Origin: Sphagnum compactum
Taxonomy: Eukaryota; Bryophyta; Sphagnopsida; Sphagnales
NCBI GenBank assembly: GCA_965153455.1
Contig: OZ234499.1
Span: 8,070,515-8,134,514, forward strand
Direction of reading: 5' to 3'
Length of the DNA: 64,000 nucleotides
This document shows, piece after piece, positions 49,239-62,300 of the stretch. The translations under genes and the position numbers were made by a program. The first letter of the stretch is position 1. Each line of letters opens with the position of its first letter. The notes below the pieces were generated by a model. The model made no database searches. It had not been told where the DNA came from and saw nothing but the letters and a program-made list of their open reading frames with translations.

Positions 49239-52200
49239 TCACAAAAGAGCAGCAAGTGCAAACATGACAAGTAGAAGAACCATGAGTACTCCCACCCTAG
49301 GAATTGTTGTTCCATTTGGAAGAGAAGGGTATTGGTCTGGTCCGGGAAGCACACATTCATCTCCATTGAAGAGTATTTTGTGTGGGAATGCCCACCCATT
49401 CGCCAGTGTAAAGGAAGAGTCTTTTCGGAACAAGATCTCTGATTGAACATTTCCATCTGGTCCACCTTGCATAAGCATATCGTTGTAATATTTGACACCC
49501 CAGAACAAAGCGGTATTATCTGCAAGATGCCACAAATTAGATTCTCCCACTTACCACCCTATGTGCCATAACAGCTACACTTAGCAGCTCAAGAAATACC
49601 CACTTTGCTAGTAATTGCAGAAAGACTACCAATCCATTTCCTACAGATCTAGACATCACATTCACCACATGACACATTGGAGATATGTCAATTGGGGGAA
49701 CTTACTGCTGCTGTCACCATATGGATTCAAAGCCTTATAACTGAAGCTGAAAGCCTCGGTGAAATTCTCAAAGTTGGGATGCTGCGCAACCATATTCCAC
49801 AGTGTGTAGTTTCGTGATAAGTCACGATTTGTGATTGTGATTTTGACCCGCCAGTAGTCCTGATAGTTGAGCTTGATGTGCCAGTGTATCTTCACCGGGC
49901 ACATATCTTGGGTGCAAAATAGCATATCTGGTGCAAGGGGTCCAGTGTTTTTTGAAGTTGCAAGGAGTGGTTGTGGGTCGTTTCTGCACAAAAACATGCT
50001 GTGTCTGTTAGGATGCAACTCAGTGAAGGCAAACTGGAGCAAATTTGCAGTTGATGCAAGAGCACCTCAATTTGGAACCCAGGACCAACACACAGAACAG
50101 TAGCTAATCAAAACTAGAGCACGGATCAACTATAAGGTACAAACCAAGAATCTTGGAGCAAGCAGTGATGTTAGGAAATATCCCAATAACTGAAAGCTAC
50201 AAATCCTCAAGCCTCTGATGTCCCTTTTTGCAATTAGAACTTTTGCAACTGACTTGTGTCAACATGTTACCTGTCAATACAAAGCTGATTGGTTGTAAGC
50301 GATGCAAGAGCTGAACTTGTGCCATTCGTTGGGCAATCACATGCACATGTCGGACAGGGGATGATTGTGGAATTGTAAAATGCTGAAAATGATACACAGC
50401 ACGAGGGTGCCTTCTGTGCTTGTGGCTGGGAATAAGAGCAGGTAAGGTTCCATGTCACTGCACAGACAAAGGTCAAACAACCTCATTTAGCACTGACATA
50501 CACAACCGTTGATAAAAGTCATAGGATTCAGCATGATCTGTTGGACACTTCAAAACAGCACAGAAGTTACTCTGCAAAAATTTAGAAATCTCTTTAGAGC
50601 AACTGGATGAGACTATTACAACAACTATTGTGTTGATTCACATCGCTGCAACAACACAGGATAGAAGAGGAACTGAGTACTCACTCAAAGCAAGAGTTGT
50701 TCGCCTTTTGTCTGGGGATAGAAACTTGGTTTTTGGCACCACTGCTGCAGGGGAGCAACTGTAGCCGGGACCAGGACCTGCAAGCGTAAAATTCTTCGGA
50801 AGGACAACAGTTGTATTGGTAGCTCCAGATCTCCCCACAGTGATGATGAAGGAGGAAACTGAATTTGCCGGGTCTTGAGCAAATGCTGACAACACACCAC
50901 CCCGACAACAATTGGCCGTTTGAGAACTGTATGGAACTCCAGGGAGCAAATCAACGATTTGAGGAGTTGGAGCACAGCAATGGGGTATAGCTCCTCCTGT
51001 AATTTTTGAGCAGTCGCCTTGTTCTGTAGCTTGCGCACCAACCATGTTCCAAATAATCTCCTTCTTGCCCCAAGACCATCCCAGGACCCAACCTGGACTG
51101 TCAATATGCCTATACAGTTGCCAGTTGTACATTGTGACGGTCGCCTGCCATAACAGAAGAAATTTAGATTAGTTATTACAAGCTCAGGCAACAAGTCAAA
51201 ACAATAACAAGTCTTCTCATCATACAGTACAAAAAGCATTCTAGACTTGCTTTAAGCAACAGTTTTTTGATTCTGAGATTTATACTACCCCACAACAAAA
51301 AAAACCCTTGCAAGATACAATCTTACGATATATACATATTCTCACATCATCCAGGCATGATCAGAACAAAATAATCTGAAACACAACCCCAGAAATCATT
51401 TTCTGACAAAGCAAAACTGTCTGTGTTCCATCAGATCCAGGTGCTTTGTCTAGAGAGTCATCAATTTGCAAAATTGTAAATCGCATTCTTGTGGGCACAG
51501 CCATTATCTAAGAGTAGCACCTGAAGGAACTTCAATTTAGTGATACAACATGAACTGATACACCCAACACCATGAAACAAGGAATTTTACTCATGCACAC
51601 ATCATCCTGGAATCAATTACCGTTGTGGATCAATTGCCATCTGGGATTCACACAAATAATAGGCCAGCAGTAAAAGGGTCAAATCTCAAGGGGTTGCAAA
51701 ATTTGTTCATGATTGTTTTACAGCCCTTTTTCCCCTATCAAACAAAAAGCTTTGTAACTTGCCTGACTAACTACTGCAATGGAGAGGGATTGCAGTCAGT
51801 GCATCCATCCAGCAAACTGAGTTTGCAGATCTCAAGAAGCAAGTTCATACTCACAATGATGATGATGATCATGTCACCCACCCCGAGTCTAACAGGCTAT
51901 GGATGGTTTTTTGTGCTTGAAAAAGGAATTCAACCACCAAAATGGGAAGAAGGAAGGAAGCAAGAAGACATACCACATAGCCATCTGCTGTCCATGACAT
52001 CACATCCCATTTGATTGTTATGTTTCCAGTTGGGTCCAAAGAATCGAAGGCAGCTGCCACAAAAAACAAACTCACAACAAGGGAAAGAAGATCACATTTC
52101 TTTTCTTGCCATTGCTAGGAAAAACACTTGGATCCAACAAGGGCTTCTTCTTCGATATAGCAAAAGATCGATAACTGATTATAATTGAAGAAGCAGCAGC

Positions 52201-52384
52201 AGCAACCAGGCTGTTCTGAAATCTAAGACCAGCCGGAGGGTGGGAGGGAAGGTGGGGATCGTGACAACAACAAGAGGATGTAGTGACGGACGAGGGTCTC
52301 ACCAGCATAAGGAAGAACAGCAGCAACAAGGAAGAATGTGGCAAGTGCAACCAAACTCAAACTCCTCGTAGACTGTGTCATCAT
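49239..52384 (-). CDS. COBRA-like GPI-anchored cell-wall protein, 6 exons
   Basis: Exons 52384-52303, 52053-51974, 51144-50685, 50457-50271, 49983-49706 and 49519-49239 (stop TGA) are all bounded by GT-AG and phase-consistent. They give 401 residues, within the family range. Residues 1-27 form a signal peptide (hydrophobic LVALATFFLVAAVLPYA). The COBRA domain follows, with FDSLDPTGNITIKWDVMSW, LGWSWGKKEIIW, CCAPTP and the family CCVS motif at 227-230. The last 18 residues are hydrophobic (VGVLMVLLLVMFALAALL) after a PNGTT stretch, as needed for GPI anchoring. Several NxS/T sites are present. The family binds cellulose and guides microfibril deposition at the plasma membrane and wall. The start is the first of two adjacent ATGs. 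No lesion was seen. Intron 2 is the longest (829 bp). Confidence 0.95.
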
Positions 52385-53044
52385 CGCGTTGTTCTCGCTT
52401 TCTCCTGCTTCTTCTTCTTCCCGGTCAGGAGCTCGCTCTCAAAGCAACCTCTAGTGTTCGGATCCACGCAGCCAGCTGGAACACAACTAGTAACAGCTTC
52501 TTTTTCTCAGCAATGCCGACTGAGGCAGTTACCGTTGTCGCCCATTCCCATACCACCCATTCCCTTCCCCTCCGTCCCCACTTCCTACTACACGATCGTC
52601 CTCCTCCGTAGCCACCACTCTGAGCTCAGAATCCCGACACTTGCAGGTCGAACACAACCAAGCAAAACACGCAACCCCCGTTGGGCTGCAGTCCAAGACA
52701 GCAGCTGAGAACCGAGAAGCAAATACAAGACACGTTAAGGGGGGGAAAAAAAACTACCAAAGGACACACAGAGAGACACAGACACAGAGAAGGCGAAGAA
52801 GAAGAAGAGGGAGGAGTGAAGCGGAAGCGAGGAGAAGAGACGAGAGACGAGAGGTTCAGTGGCGGAGGTCTCGAGCAGCGAAGGAGGTAAAGGGGCCACT
52901 GCAACGCAGTGTGAAAAAGCTGCAGGAAGCACCCACTCCACTAAGACTACAAACTCCCCCGGCCACACTGATGCCTGATGAACACTGATAGGTAGGAACA
53001 GCTGGCGCTTCATCATTGGGCCGCACCCCTCTCCCCACAATTAT

Positions 53045-53300
53045 TGTCGATGGCCATCTTTTTCTCCTCTTCTGCTTCTTCTTCTTCTTCTTCTTTTGTT
53101 TTCTTTCTTTTATTTTTTGTTCATTTCTTTCATTTTTCTTTTTGGCTTTTTGTCTCTCTCTTCTATTTTTTTTCTTTTTCCTTTTTTCTAATTTTTCTAT
53201 TTTTCAGTGTTTTTCCTTTCTTTCAATTTCTTTTTTTCTCTTTTCTCATTTATTTCTTTCTTTCTTTTGTTTTTCCTTTTCCTTTGTGGTTCTATACTCC
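53045..53300. repeat. Pyrimidine (T/C) low-complexity tract
   Basis: A run of TTC, TTTC and T-homopolymer steps upstream of the COBRA-like gene. It creates long Phe/Ser/Leu-only frames that are not genes. It may be part of the promoter region. Confidence 0.85.
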
Positions 53301-53639
53301 TAACAGTGTATTTTTTGACAGATTTTGTGGGTTTTTTTCAACCAAAAAATTGGGAATTTTTTGGACAATTTCGTTCTACTACTGTAAAATTCGAGTAAGT
53401 TTTTTTAAGAGAAAATTCGCTAGAAAGTCTAAATAATTTAAATTATCATTTTTATTATTATTTAAAAAGAAAAAAAAATCCCATAGTGTAGCTCTAATGA
53501 TCCCCAAAAATAATACTGGGTGGTGGGATTTTTCTTTTGTGCTTCCGTGAAACTGAACAAAAGTAAAGGATTTTGTTTTTGTGCTCTGCCCGTTCTATTT
53601 TACGAGATTCATGAATTAAAATTTGACGAGGGAAAAGGA

Positions 53640-53730
53640 AAAAAAAAAAAAAAAAAACCAACGACAACGACAACAACAAAAAAATTGGTCGTTGTGGGGG
53701 GGGGGGGGGGGTGGGGGGGTGGGGGGTGGG
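53640..53730. repeat. A-run followed by long G-run
   Basis: An A-homopolymer of about 18 at 53640-53657 is followed by a G-run at about 53696-53711, then GGGGGGG, GGGGGG and GGG blocks separated by single T bases to about 53730. This is a strong intramolecular G-quadruplex candidate on the plus strand. Confidence 0.9.
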
Positions 53731-53902
53731 TCCTCACCTTCTTCTCACGTCGGTAGTGTAGGTTGGTGTTCCCCTCTCATGCGAACTTCTTTTCACAGGC
53801 AGTAGCTTGATCAGAGAGCAGCAGTGGGAACTGGGAACCTTGAGAGACTCGTGCATGGCGTGGGGTGGGATGTGTGAGGTTAGTTGGATGTAACAACCAG
53901 GG

Positions 53903-53904
53903 GG

Positions 53905-53930
<26 letters not shown>
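53903..53930. repeat. (GA)n microsatellite
   Basis: GA dinucleotide run of about 25 bases, directly followed by a short G-run. It is upstream of the COBRA-like gene, about 1.5 kb from its start. Confidence 0.9.
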
Positions 53931-53937
<7 letters not shown>

Positions 53938-54934
53938 AGAGAAACAAGCAAGCAAGGAAGGATTGGGAACTCGGGAACGAACGATAAGGGAACAGGAGAG
54001 GAAACAACAATATTGCGAAAATAATAAACGAAGGGCAAGGGAGTATGTTGATCAAATTTTGTGCTACCGTTTGTGCCATTGGTCCGAACCAGAAGTCGGT
54101 CACATGGGCAGATAGGGAAATCAAAACACCTTGGACTGTTGAGTACCTTAGTACCTACCCTAATAATAAACTAAATACTGAAAAAATAATAATAATAAAT
54201 AAATAAATAAAATTACAAAATAAAAGAAAGTAGGAGTTAGCCCCCCACCCCCACCCCTCCAAATTTGACTTAATTAAAGTGCCAATTCTTTTGTTGTTTG
54301 CAAAGGGGAAGGGGATATTAGCTGTAGACAATAATAGCTGAAGCCAATAGGCTAAGTTAGCTAGTGTGATGCAACCCACCTACCTACTCCTAGGCAAAAG
54401 ATTTGTGAAGCTGAATAATTAGGGGGACCTACCAATAAGAGTACCCTCTTACCCCCCCTTTCCCTCTCCCCCCCCCCCCACTTCATCTCTTTTCCCTTCC
54501 TCCAAACATAATGCAGAAATCCAGCCTCATATAAGTGAGCAAAACCCATAATGAATGGGGTGTGTGTGTTTTGTTGTTGTTGGTGTGCGTTATTTTCAGC
54601 CGTCCACAAAACAACAAAGCTCTTCAACAAAGCTCTTCTATGGTTGATTTTCTCCTACTTACACTCGTGTTTCTTCTTTAAAATTGTTTGGTGTTGAAGA
54701 ATCAGAATCAAACATTCTTTGTTGTCACAATAGAGCAATTTCAATGAATGAGTTGCACTTGGAGTGGAGACTAAAAGAGGAGTCGGTCCCACATTAGGTG
54801 AATTATTCCCTCATTTGGAGACCGGAATAAAGAGGGAGTGGGAGTGAAGGGGTATTGATTTGTTTATATTGAAAAATAAAGATTTATTTTTCCAGGTGTC
54901 AAAATTTTAACCCAGGGTTATAATTCTATATTAT

Positions 54935-55196
54935 AGGATTTTAATTTTTTTCAAAAAAAATTTGTTTGTAGCCAAAGTGGCAATCATCCTCAAGGCAGAT
55001 TTAGCCAAATCTGGCTACGAAAATAAAAAAAACTTTTAATTGTCCTTCTATATCTTTGGCTACACACTTGAAACCAAATATAGGTACAAACTTTTGGCAA
55101 TCGTTACTATTTTTTCACCCTCGTTTCTTCTATTGATTGAATATGTTTGAAAAAATCACTTCATTTTTGAAAATTCAAATATTAATTTCGCCAATA
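54935..55196 (+). repeat. Dispersed repeat copy (forward)
   Basis: Starts near TTGTTTGTAGCCAAAGTGGC and continues AATCATCCTCAAGGCAG, ATTTAGCCAAATCTGGCTAC and CTTCTATATCTTTGGCTACAC. It ends with TTCAAATATTAATTTCGCC. The end matches, in inverse, the start of the 62775 copy (GGCGAAATTTAA), which suggests a real element boundary there. Confidence 0.75.
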
Positions 55197-55314
55197 AAAA
55201 AAGAGGTTGTTAAGGGATTGAGTTAGATTTGTCCAACAAGGGCCTATCTAGAGTTTTACCCTGTGTTTTTTTTATCTAAACTATCAGTGGGGTATAGGAA
55301 GGTGGGGTATAGGA

Positions 55315-55412
55315 AGCTTACAAGACTAACACCCTCCATGGTACAATGAGCTTACAATCATAACACCCTCCATTGTATACGGAGCTTACAAGCACAATGC
55401 CCTCAAAGGTGG
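55315..55412. repeat. Tandem repeat, 34 bp x 3
   Basis: Copies 55315-55348, 55349-55382 and 55383-55412 share AGCTTACAA, then A(C/T)(A/G)CCCTC. A GTGGGGTATAGGAAG duplication lies directly upstream at about 55287-55316. Confidence 0.8.
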
Positions 55413-56714
55413 AACATTATCAAGGGGCTGAAACCAGCTGGTAAGGGGCTTTACAAGTGCAAAACCTAGGCCCAAAAGCCCTCGGTTATTCGGGCCAACC
55501 TCCCAAGTAGAAATTCCCATGCTAGTCCGGCATGGGAAGTTTACACAAAAGATCTCACATGAAAGAGAAGTACATTATAGGAAACCTCACTCAAATGGGT
55601 ATTACAAATTTGGGGAGCTCTAGTTGTCAATCCAAACAAGCATTGTTCTCCTTGGTTGTTACGACAATGAGGCACTACCATCACGGTGTTTTGCCTGTGA
55701 CATCAAGCTCCACTATACGTAAAGCTTTCAGTTCTCAAGGTGAAATGCCCTCATGGCAATGCCTCCCCCATACATAATGCTCCTTTGTGAGCGTTGTTCA
55801 TCATGTGCATCCTTTTGTTGGAACTAACACCAGAACCCCATTCCATGAAAATAGCTTTTTGTTAGATTTGAAATCAAAATTAGAATCGTGAAAAAACAAC
55901 TTTTGAACAAATGTTCTTTAAGTAGACAAGTTGAACTTCTTTTGAAAACTTTGTAGATAAAAATTAATTTTATTAAATTGAAGAACTCTATTTAATTTGT
56001 TGTCAAATTTTGTATAAGGTAAGGCACCACCTAGAGGGCTTTCACAAGTGGTCCTTCTGAACAAGGACAAAGCTTGATTGCAAGGGGGTGTGAGCTTGTG
56101 AAGCACCAAAGTAAGGTCCCTAACCCTCCATAAAGCACTTTCAGACATTAAGGACAGAGCCTATTCTACCATTTTAGAGATTGGGTTCATGTGATTTAGC
56201 TCACATCCAAAGGGCTTTTTTTTCGCAAAATGCTTTATGTACTCTACAGTCTCTAGCATTGGGAAGTGCATAAGGGGTAGATGGAACTAATCCTCATTTT
56301 CAAATTGGGTTCAAAAGGCTTTGTGAATTTGGAAAAATGTGTCAAAATTGGAGCGATAGAGTTTAAAAATTAGAAATTTGAGTTCACACCTCCACTTAGA
56401 GAATCTCTATAAAAATTTATTGCGTCAAAATTAGATCAAAGGTTCTCTTTTTTTTAAGAAAACTTGCCAGCACTAGTTTGGACTTATAAATTTCCAAAGG
56501 ATATAATGGTCTTCACAAGGCTTAGTGAAAAAAATGACTCATTGTAATTGGTTGGGAGTAATGGTTGGACTCAAGTGGTGACATTTAAATAGTCTCTCAA
56601 GTTCTTTTTAGGGTTGTAAAAACTTTTTTTAAAAAAAATTTGGTTTGTAACCAAAGTGGCAATCATCCATAGGAAAATGTAGAAAAAGTGGTTATCAGCC
56701 TTACAAAGACTGGC

Positions 56715-57660
56715 TATTACATATAGTAAAGGACGTCGAGATGAAATGAAGCTTTTCATCCATTCATCCGTCCGTCATTCATCCCGTCATCCGTCCCGTC
56801 ATCCATCCAAACAGAACAAATATATATTTTAAAAAGGGAAAAAACTAGAAAAATATAAAAACAGAAAAACACTTTAACAATTAGAAACTTTTTGTAAACA
56901 CTTAAACATGAAACAAAAAAGGGAAATACAGTAATATAATCTTAAAAGAAAATTAAAAAATAGATGACAAAAAAACAGAAACAAAACAGAGAGCAAAAGA
57001 AAGAGAAAAAAAACCATACTTCAAAAAAAAATGAGGTTTTTCTTCTTTTTCCAAACTTCAAACCTGCATCTAATCAAACAAAAATTAATATAAAAAAATT
57101 TAATTATTTTTATTATAAAACACATTAGAAAAACTAGAATTTTTTTGGAAAAGAAAATAGAAAATAAATAAATAAACACATAATTTTTTTTTAAATGAAG
57201 ATAGACAAAATAAGAATAGAAAAAATTAAAAGATGAAACAAACATAAACAAAAAAAAAGTAAAAACACAAAAACTATAAAAAAGGAATGGAAACGAATGA
57301 AACAAGGAAAGGGAAATACAGTAAAATCATTTTAAAAGAAAAAAATTTACAAAAAAGAAGAAACCAAATAAAGAGTAGAAAATAAGAAAAAAATAAAACT
57401 TATAATAATGAAGAAAAACCCTATTTGAAAAAGAATGAGTTGTGTCTTCTTTCTCCAAACTTCAAACTTGCATCCAAATAAACAAAAATACAAAAGTGAA
57501 AAAGAAACAATTTATTTTTATTATACAAAATAATAATAAAAACAGAAAACACATAAAAATAAAAAATAAAAAAGATAAAAGTTTTTAAAAAAAAACTAAA
57601 ACATCAACCAAACATTGTTGAAATAACACACCTGTGCATTAGGCACAGGGTTCCAACTAG
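56715..57660 (+). mobile_element. Helitron-like non-autonomous insertion
   Basis: The right end carries a hairpin CCTGTGC-ATTAG-GCACAGG, then GTTCCAA, then CTAG followed by T. This is the layout of a Helitron 3' terminus (hairpin, short spacer, CTRR, insertion before T). The left end is not clear: a TC start is not obvious. TAGTAAA occurs at both borders (56714-56720 and 57658-57664), which could instead be a 7-bp target duplication. Internally there is a CATCCGTC-type short repeat at 56758-56808 and a 390-bp tandem duplication. No protein is encoded. Confidence 0.5.
56921..57640. repeat. Tandem duplication of about 390 bp inside the insertion
   Basis: GGGAAATACAGTA opens both copies (about 56921 and 57310). 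Each continues with CTTAAAAGAAA or TTTTAAAAGAAA, then a CTTTTTCCAAACTTCAAAC or CTTTCTCCAAACTTCAAAC block, then CTGCATC or TTGCATCC, then TTATTTTTATTATA. A-rich throughout. Confidence 0.75.
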
Positions 57661-57800
57661 TAAACTATATATGAAGTATGAATCTTTAATCATCTTTCTA
57701 TATTTTTTGGCTACACATTGAAAACCAAATATAGAAATCTATTGATTTACACTTTTTTGCCCCCCACTATTGGTGACTGAAAATCTCCAAAATAATTTAT

Positions 57801-59377
57801 TTTGGAGTTTATTTTATTTTATTTTTTTGTGATGAAATTTTACAGATAAAAGAAAGATAGTTCAAATCTCTATTTATCTTCCAACTTCAAAGTTCATTTG
57901 AATCCCCAATAAAGTTGGGGTGACAACCTTGAAGATTAGTATTGATTGGAATAAGCATTCAAGTTGGAAGATAATCAAAGGTCTAAACCCCCTTAGTAGT
58001 CTACTTTTTCATGTTTTGGGAGGGGATGGGGAAACAATTAACACTATATGTTGAATGTGATAATTAATTATAGAGGCCCAAATGGAGGTTATGGGCAGAC
58101 TTGCTCTAAAAGCATGCCCATCATCAGCAGTAAAATGCTTTGATAAATACATTTTGGAGGAAGATTTGCATTTAAACATTGTGACACTACTTTAGACTGG
58201 TCGAAATGCACATGTTAGTAAGGCCCTCCAAGAGTGCAAGTAGCAAGAAATGATTGTTTTTAATTGGCCAACTATAATGATTGGCCCGAGTGGTGAACCT
58301 CAAATAGTCAATCACTTTATGGAGTCCATTCTTTTAGATTTATGGGTGGGGATGGGAGAGAAACTAACACTGGAAGCTGGATGTGCTAAATACTGATAGA
58401 GGCTCAAATGAGCATTGTCACTGTCCATGTTCGAAGCACCTTACATAGGTATGCTTGAAGATAAATTATTTCCCACCTTAAGGTTCAAAAGCCTTATAGT
58501 GTGAAGGTATTTTCGACCCAATGTAGTCCTCACCTAAAGGCATGGTTTAATGAACTCATAAGGACATCTCTCACCTAAGAGGATCTCCCCTAGTTGAAGC
58601 AATATAATCATCAGTACATTGGGATGAATACAGTCTATGACTACCATGAACCTGATTTAAGACCTATGTTGGATGTGGTATCCATTGGTAGACACTCCAA
58701 TACGCACATGTGGGTGCATATGCTCTAAGGCACAAAAGCTTCATAAAACCTAATAGGAGTTTGGACTCAAACAATATTAGTTTAAAACAATGGGGAACCA
58801 ATCACCTCTACACTTTGATGCGTATTGATCAATATTCACTCTCCAACCACACCTCCCCCAACAAGCTACCTCCTTCCTTGCTCATCAAGTGCAAGTCGCC
58901 AGCTTGATGGGTTGTGTTTGATTATTTGGAACATCTAAAACCATGTCATATGGCTGTAAAGACATCATTTCCTCAGGTTTGGCATAGTGCAAAACCAACC
59001 TTGATTTCTTTTAGGCCTTAACTGCATTCCATTCTCTATTTTTATTTGGTCCACTTAGTGTGGAAACCATTTATCTTCCCAAAGATGCTTTTAGACCACT
59101 TGGTTGCAAGCTGGCTTATGGGGTTCCATACCCACCATGCTCTGCCAGGTGCTATCAAAAGACTCTTCACAAAGTGCAGGGTGGTAGCCCTGTAGTGCTC
59201 ACCTTTTTCTCCATTCATAATTCCTCATATGAGGTTTGCGTGGAGAATATCCCATGCACAAAAGCTTGCTTCCATATCCAGATTATCATAAATAAACTCT
59301 GCTCTTGTTCATCACTGTCAAGGCAAGTATGTGAACTTGTAACATTTTCATGAAGTGAATGAGAGTACCACATTGAA
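57801..59377. other. Spacer and 3' flank of the esterase gene
   Basis: No gene recognised. Frames at 58710-58907 and 59060-59353 are open but show no motif I know and have no supporting exon partners. Confidence 0.5.
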
Positions 59378-62300
59378 CTACTGGTGATAAGTAGATGTCA
59401 TTGTTCTGCCCCTGATACTCGTTTCAACACTTGTTTGGCATTCATTCTTCATGAAAATGTCAATAATGTGTGCAATAACTCCTGCTGCATCATCAGATAA
59501 CCACTCATGGTGCACCTGCCACTCATTCACAAAAAACACTTCAAAGAGAAATTCACTGGTGTGATATTGTATCACTCAATTCAGCATCAACCAAATGCTT
59601 TATGGTTCAACTACTGCAAAATGTCCAAGGATTTGCAAACCCCCACAAACTTGTTTAATGAACTGGAAGTTCTCCATGTTAAAAACTGATTACTGCAAAT
59701 CAGAGTGGCCACAGTTTTTACTCTCAGTCCAAGCCCAGTCACTGAAATTCTCTTCTTCATTATGAAACTCTAGGGCTGTCCGTATGAGCATCAACAGAGA
59801 AAATTGAGGTACTGCTAGAGCCAAGCATTTCAGGTGAAGCTTGCATTGAGAAACAGAGACAGGGAAGATAAGCTTACACCAACTGGGTTGTGAGCAAAAA
59901 ACGGCCAGATGGCAGAATGAAAGCTTAAATCAACTTTTTGCCAACTTGCCTGTTGTAGACCCTGAATCATATCCTCTGTGTCCATCCAATCAAAGAGAAT
60001 ATAACTTATACAAGGATAAAGAATCTAGGCATTGCCTGAATAATAAATAGCAATTATCAACCAATAAACTGGTGCACAAGCAACATCAGCAATGATCAAC
60101 CCAAGAGTAGAGCCTGAAATCTGGACCAGCTTTAGATAATACAAAGGTTTATGTAGTATGACCAACCTTCAAGTGAATCCTGATTGAGAGCTGCTTCCAT
60201 GCTTCTGGGAATCACTTTAGTCACTGACTGTCTCCCAGTAGCCTCTTGCAGGAAAGTTGGGGTATCACTAAAAATTGCTGGGCGATATGCCTCTGTCACT
60301 ACATGCTTGTACCCATTTAATGAGTGGTATGGACTCATGTTAACTCACCAACTTGTCTTGTCAGTGGGGCTGAAGACAGCACAAACCCTGGTGTGTTCCA
60401 TACTATGTGAGTTACAAAAACTTTGCAAACTTTGTATCTGCTTGACAATTTGCAACAACTGGTCCTGACACCTCAGAACATGACAAGTTGGTGGAGCAAG
60501 GGCTGAGGAGATACAGTATACAAAGAGACTAACCAAATGACAACCTAAACCATAAACACCTGACTTTATTTCTAGATTATGTGAGTCTGACTTTAGCATT
60601 GTTAGATGAGCTGATCAGGTAACCCAACTATGCAAAACAAGAAACAGTAACCTAACGAACTTAGTACGGCTATGTGTTGAAATGGCCTTGCCCTTAAAAT
60701 AACTTACATGAAAGGGCCATCTGTGCAATTGTAGGCCATCCCAAGGAGGAGAGGGGGATCATTGGAGTTCCCATCAGTAAGAAACAGTTGTTGGCCTGTT
60801 CGCCCTGATGTAAATGTTGCTGCCAGCATTTCTAACACTGGCAATCCCAAAAGCATTGGCATCTGAAATCTTTCGTCATTCTTTAGTTATTTCCAGTTTA
60901 CACTCACTCTATAAGTATCTGAGACTTTGTATACAATGCTAGAACAATTGGCAATATGAAACTGGCAGTGATTACAGAATTACCTGTCCACTACCCCGTA
61001 GTCCAAGATGGGGGTTAGCAATTGTGATAGAATTGACTGGCTCCAAGCCAGCCAGCTTTGCTTTACAGTGGATACTTCTAGCATTGGAATACCCCTGAAA
61101 GTGGCTACCATTTGAAATGTCTACTTCACCCTGGGATTTGTCATTCAGTCTATAAAGATCTGCAATTGCGTATCTTGAAAGTAAACCTCCTCCCAACGAG
61201 TGTGCTAGAAAACATATGCGCTTCAAGCCCTTTGTCTGCCTCACATGAGTAAAATCATTCATCCTATTGCTTCAAACCCTAGCATAGCCCTAGCATAAAA
61301 AATGACTGAAACTATAACTATTATTGATCAAGTGTGAGAAGGAAGTGTGCAAGACATGATATGGTACTGTGGATGTACATGAAACTAACTCCTCTATGGG
61401 ACATGAAGAGGTTTTTTTACCTCATCAGCCAGTCATTTGCCTCCTAAGTCAATTCCAACCTGTGTCTGGAAGTATGGATTGCCCGCACTTGCTGAATTTG
61501 ATGGAAAAGAGCTGACATTTGATGTTAGTACTAGATACCATGCTATGAGTGGGCCTCTTCTACTTTAGTGCTAGAATTCAACTGATAAACATGAGATCTG
61601 AAATTATCCCATTTGATCCAGTACTTGAAGAGTATAGTGTGTCCTGATGACAGAATACTACCATGGATAAGAAAATTGTCACCAAGCTGGCTGTGTAATT
61701 CGTCTTCCACATGCTTCTTGGGATGCAAGAAACAAAGCTCATCATCTTCTCAGTGCTATGGAAACCAATAATAACAGAAGCACAATTGGGAATTGAAGAG
61801 TATGAACTGAACAATTACAGAAATCACCAAATTGCATAATTTTCATTAGAGCTCATGCATGCTAACCTGGCATTCAGTCCATGCACGAGAATAAGAAGAT
61901 GATCCGCATGCTCCTGCACTGCCATTTCCATTGCCCTCTCATAGGACACATCTGCAACTGCCCTTATTGGTCTGCATGGATTTCTTCCTACCATCCATGA
62001 CCCTCCTCCCGGCCATGTTCCGAATCTCCCTGGCACATCAAACAACAGTTCATGGGAGCAGAAATTATCTCTCAATACAAAACCTGTGCTTGGCTTCATG
62101 TTAGATGTACTAGGAATGTGTGCAGTCTAGATACCAAGACAGATTTATGAATCATGCATCATTCTGTCTTCCAAATAGAATTCAAGTTCACATGATTGAC
62201 TCAAACCTTCAAGAAAGATTTGATTCAGCAAGAACACACGTACCCGAGAAGGAACAAGTGATCATCCACGCCACTTACTCCAACCTGGTGGAAAATTCGA

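Larger units (their letters stand above)
56621..57800 (+). repeat. Dispersed repeat copy split by a 0.95-kb insertion
   Basis: The left part (about 56621-56710) reads TTGTAACCAAAGTGGC then AATCATCCATAGG. The right part (about 57665-57800) reads CTTTAATCATCTTTCTATA, TTTTTTGGCTACAC and GAAAACCAAATATAG. Together they follow the order of the copies at 54.9 and 63 kb, so the DNA between them was inserted later. Confidence 0.7.

Noticed and set aside
49264-50103. Plus-strand frames opposite COBRA-like exons
   Set aside because: Antisense shadows of exons with strong homology and correct splice sites.
53016-53436. Two plus-strand frames of 95 and 130 codons, almost all Phe/Ser/Leu
   Set aside because: Pure consequence of a T/C low-complexity tract.
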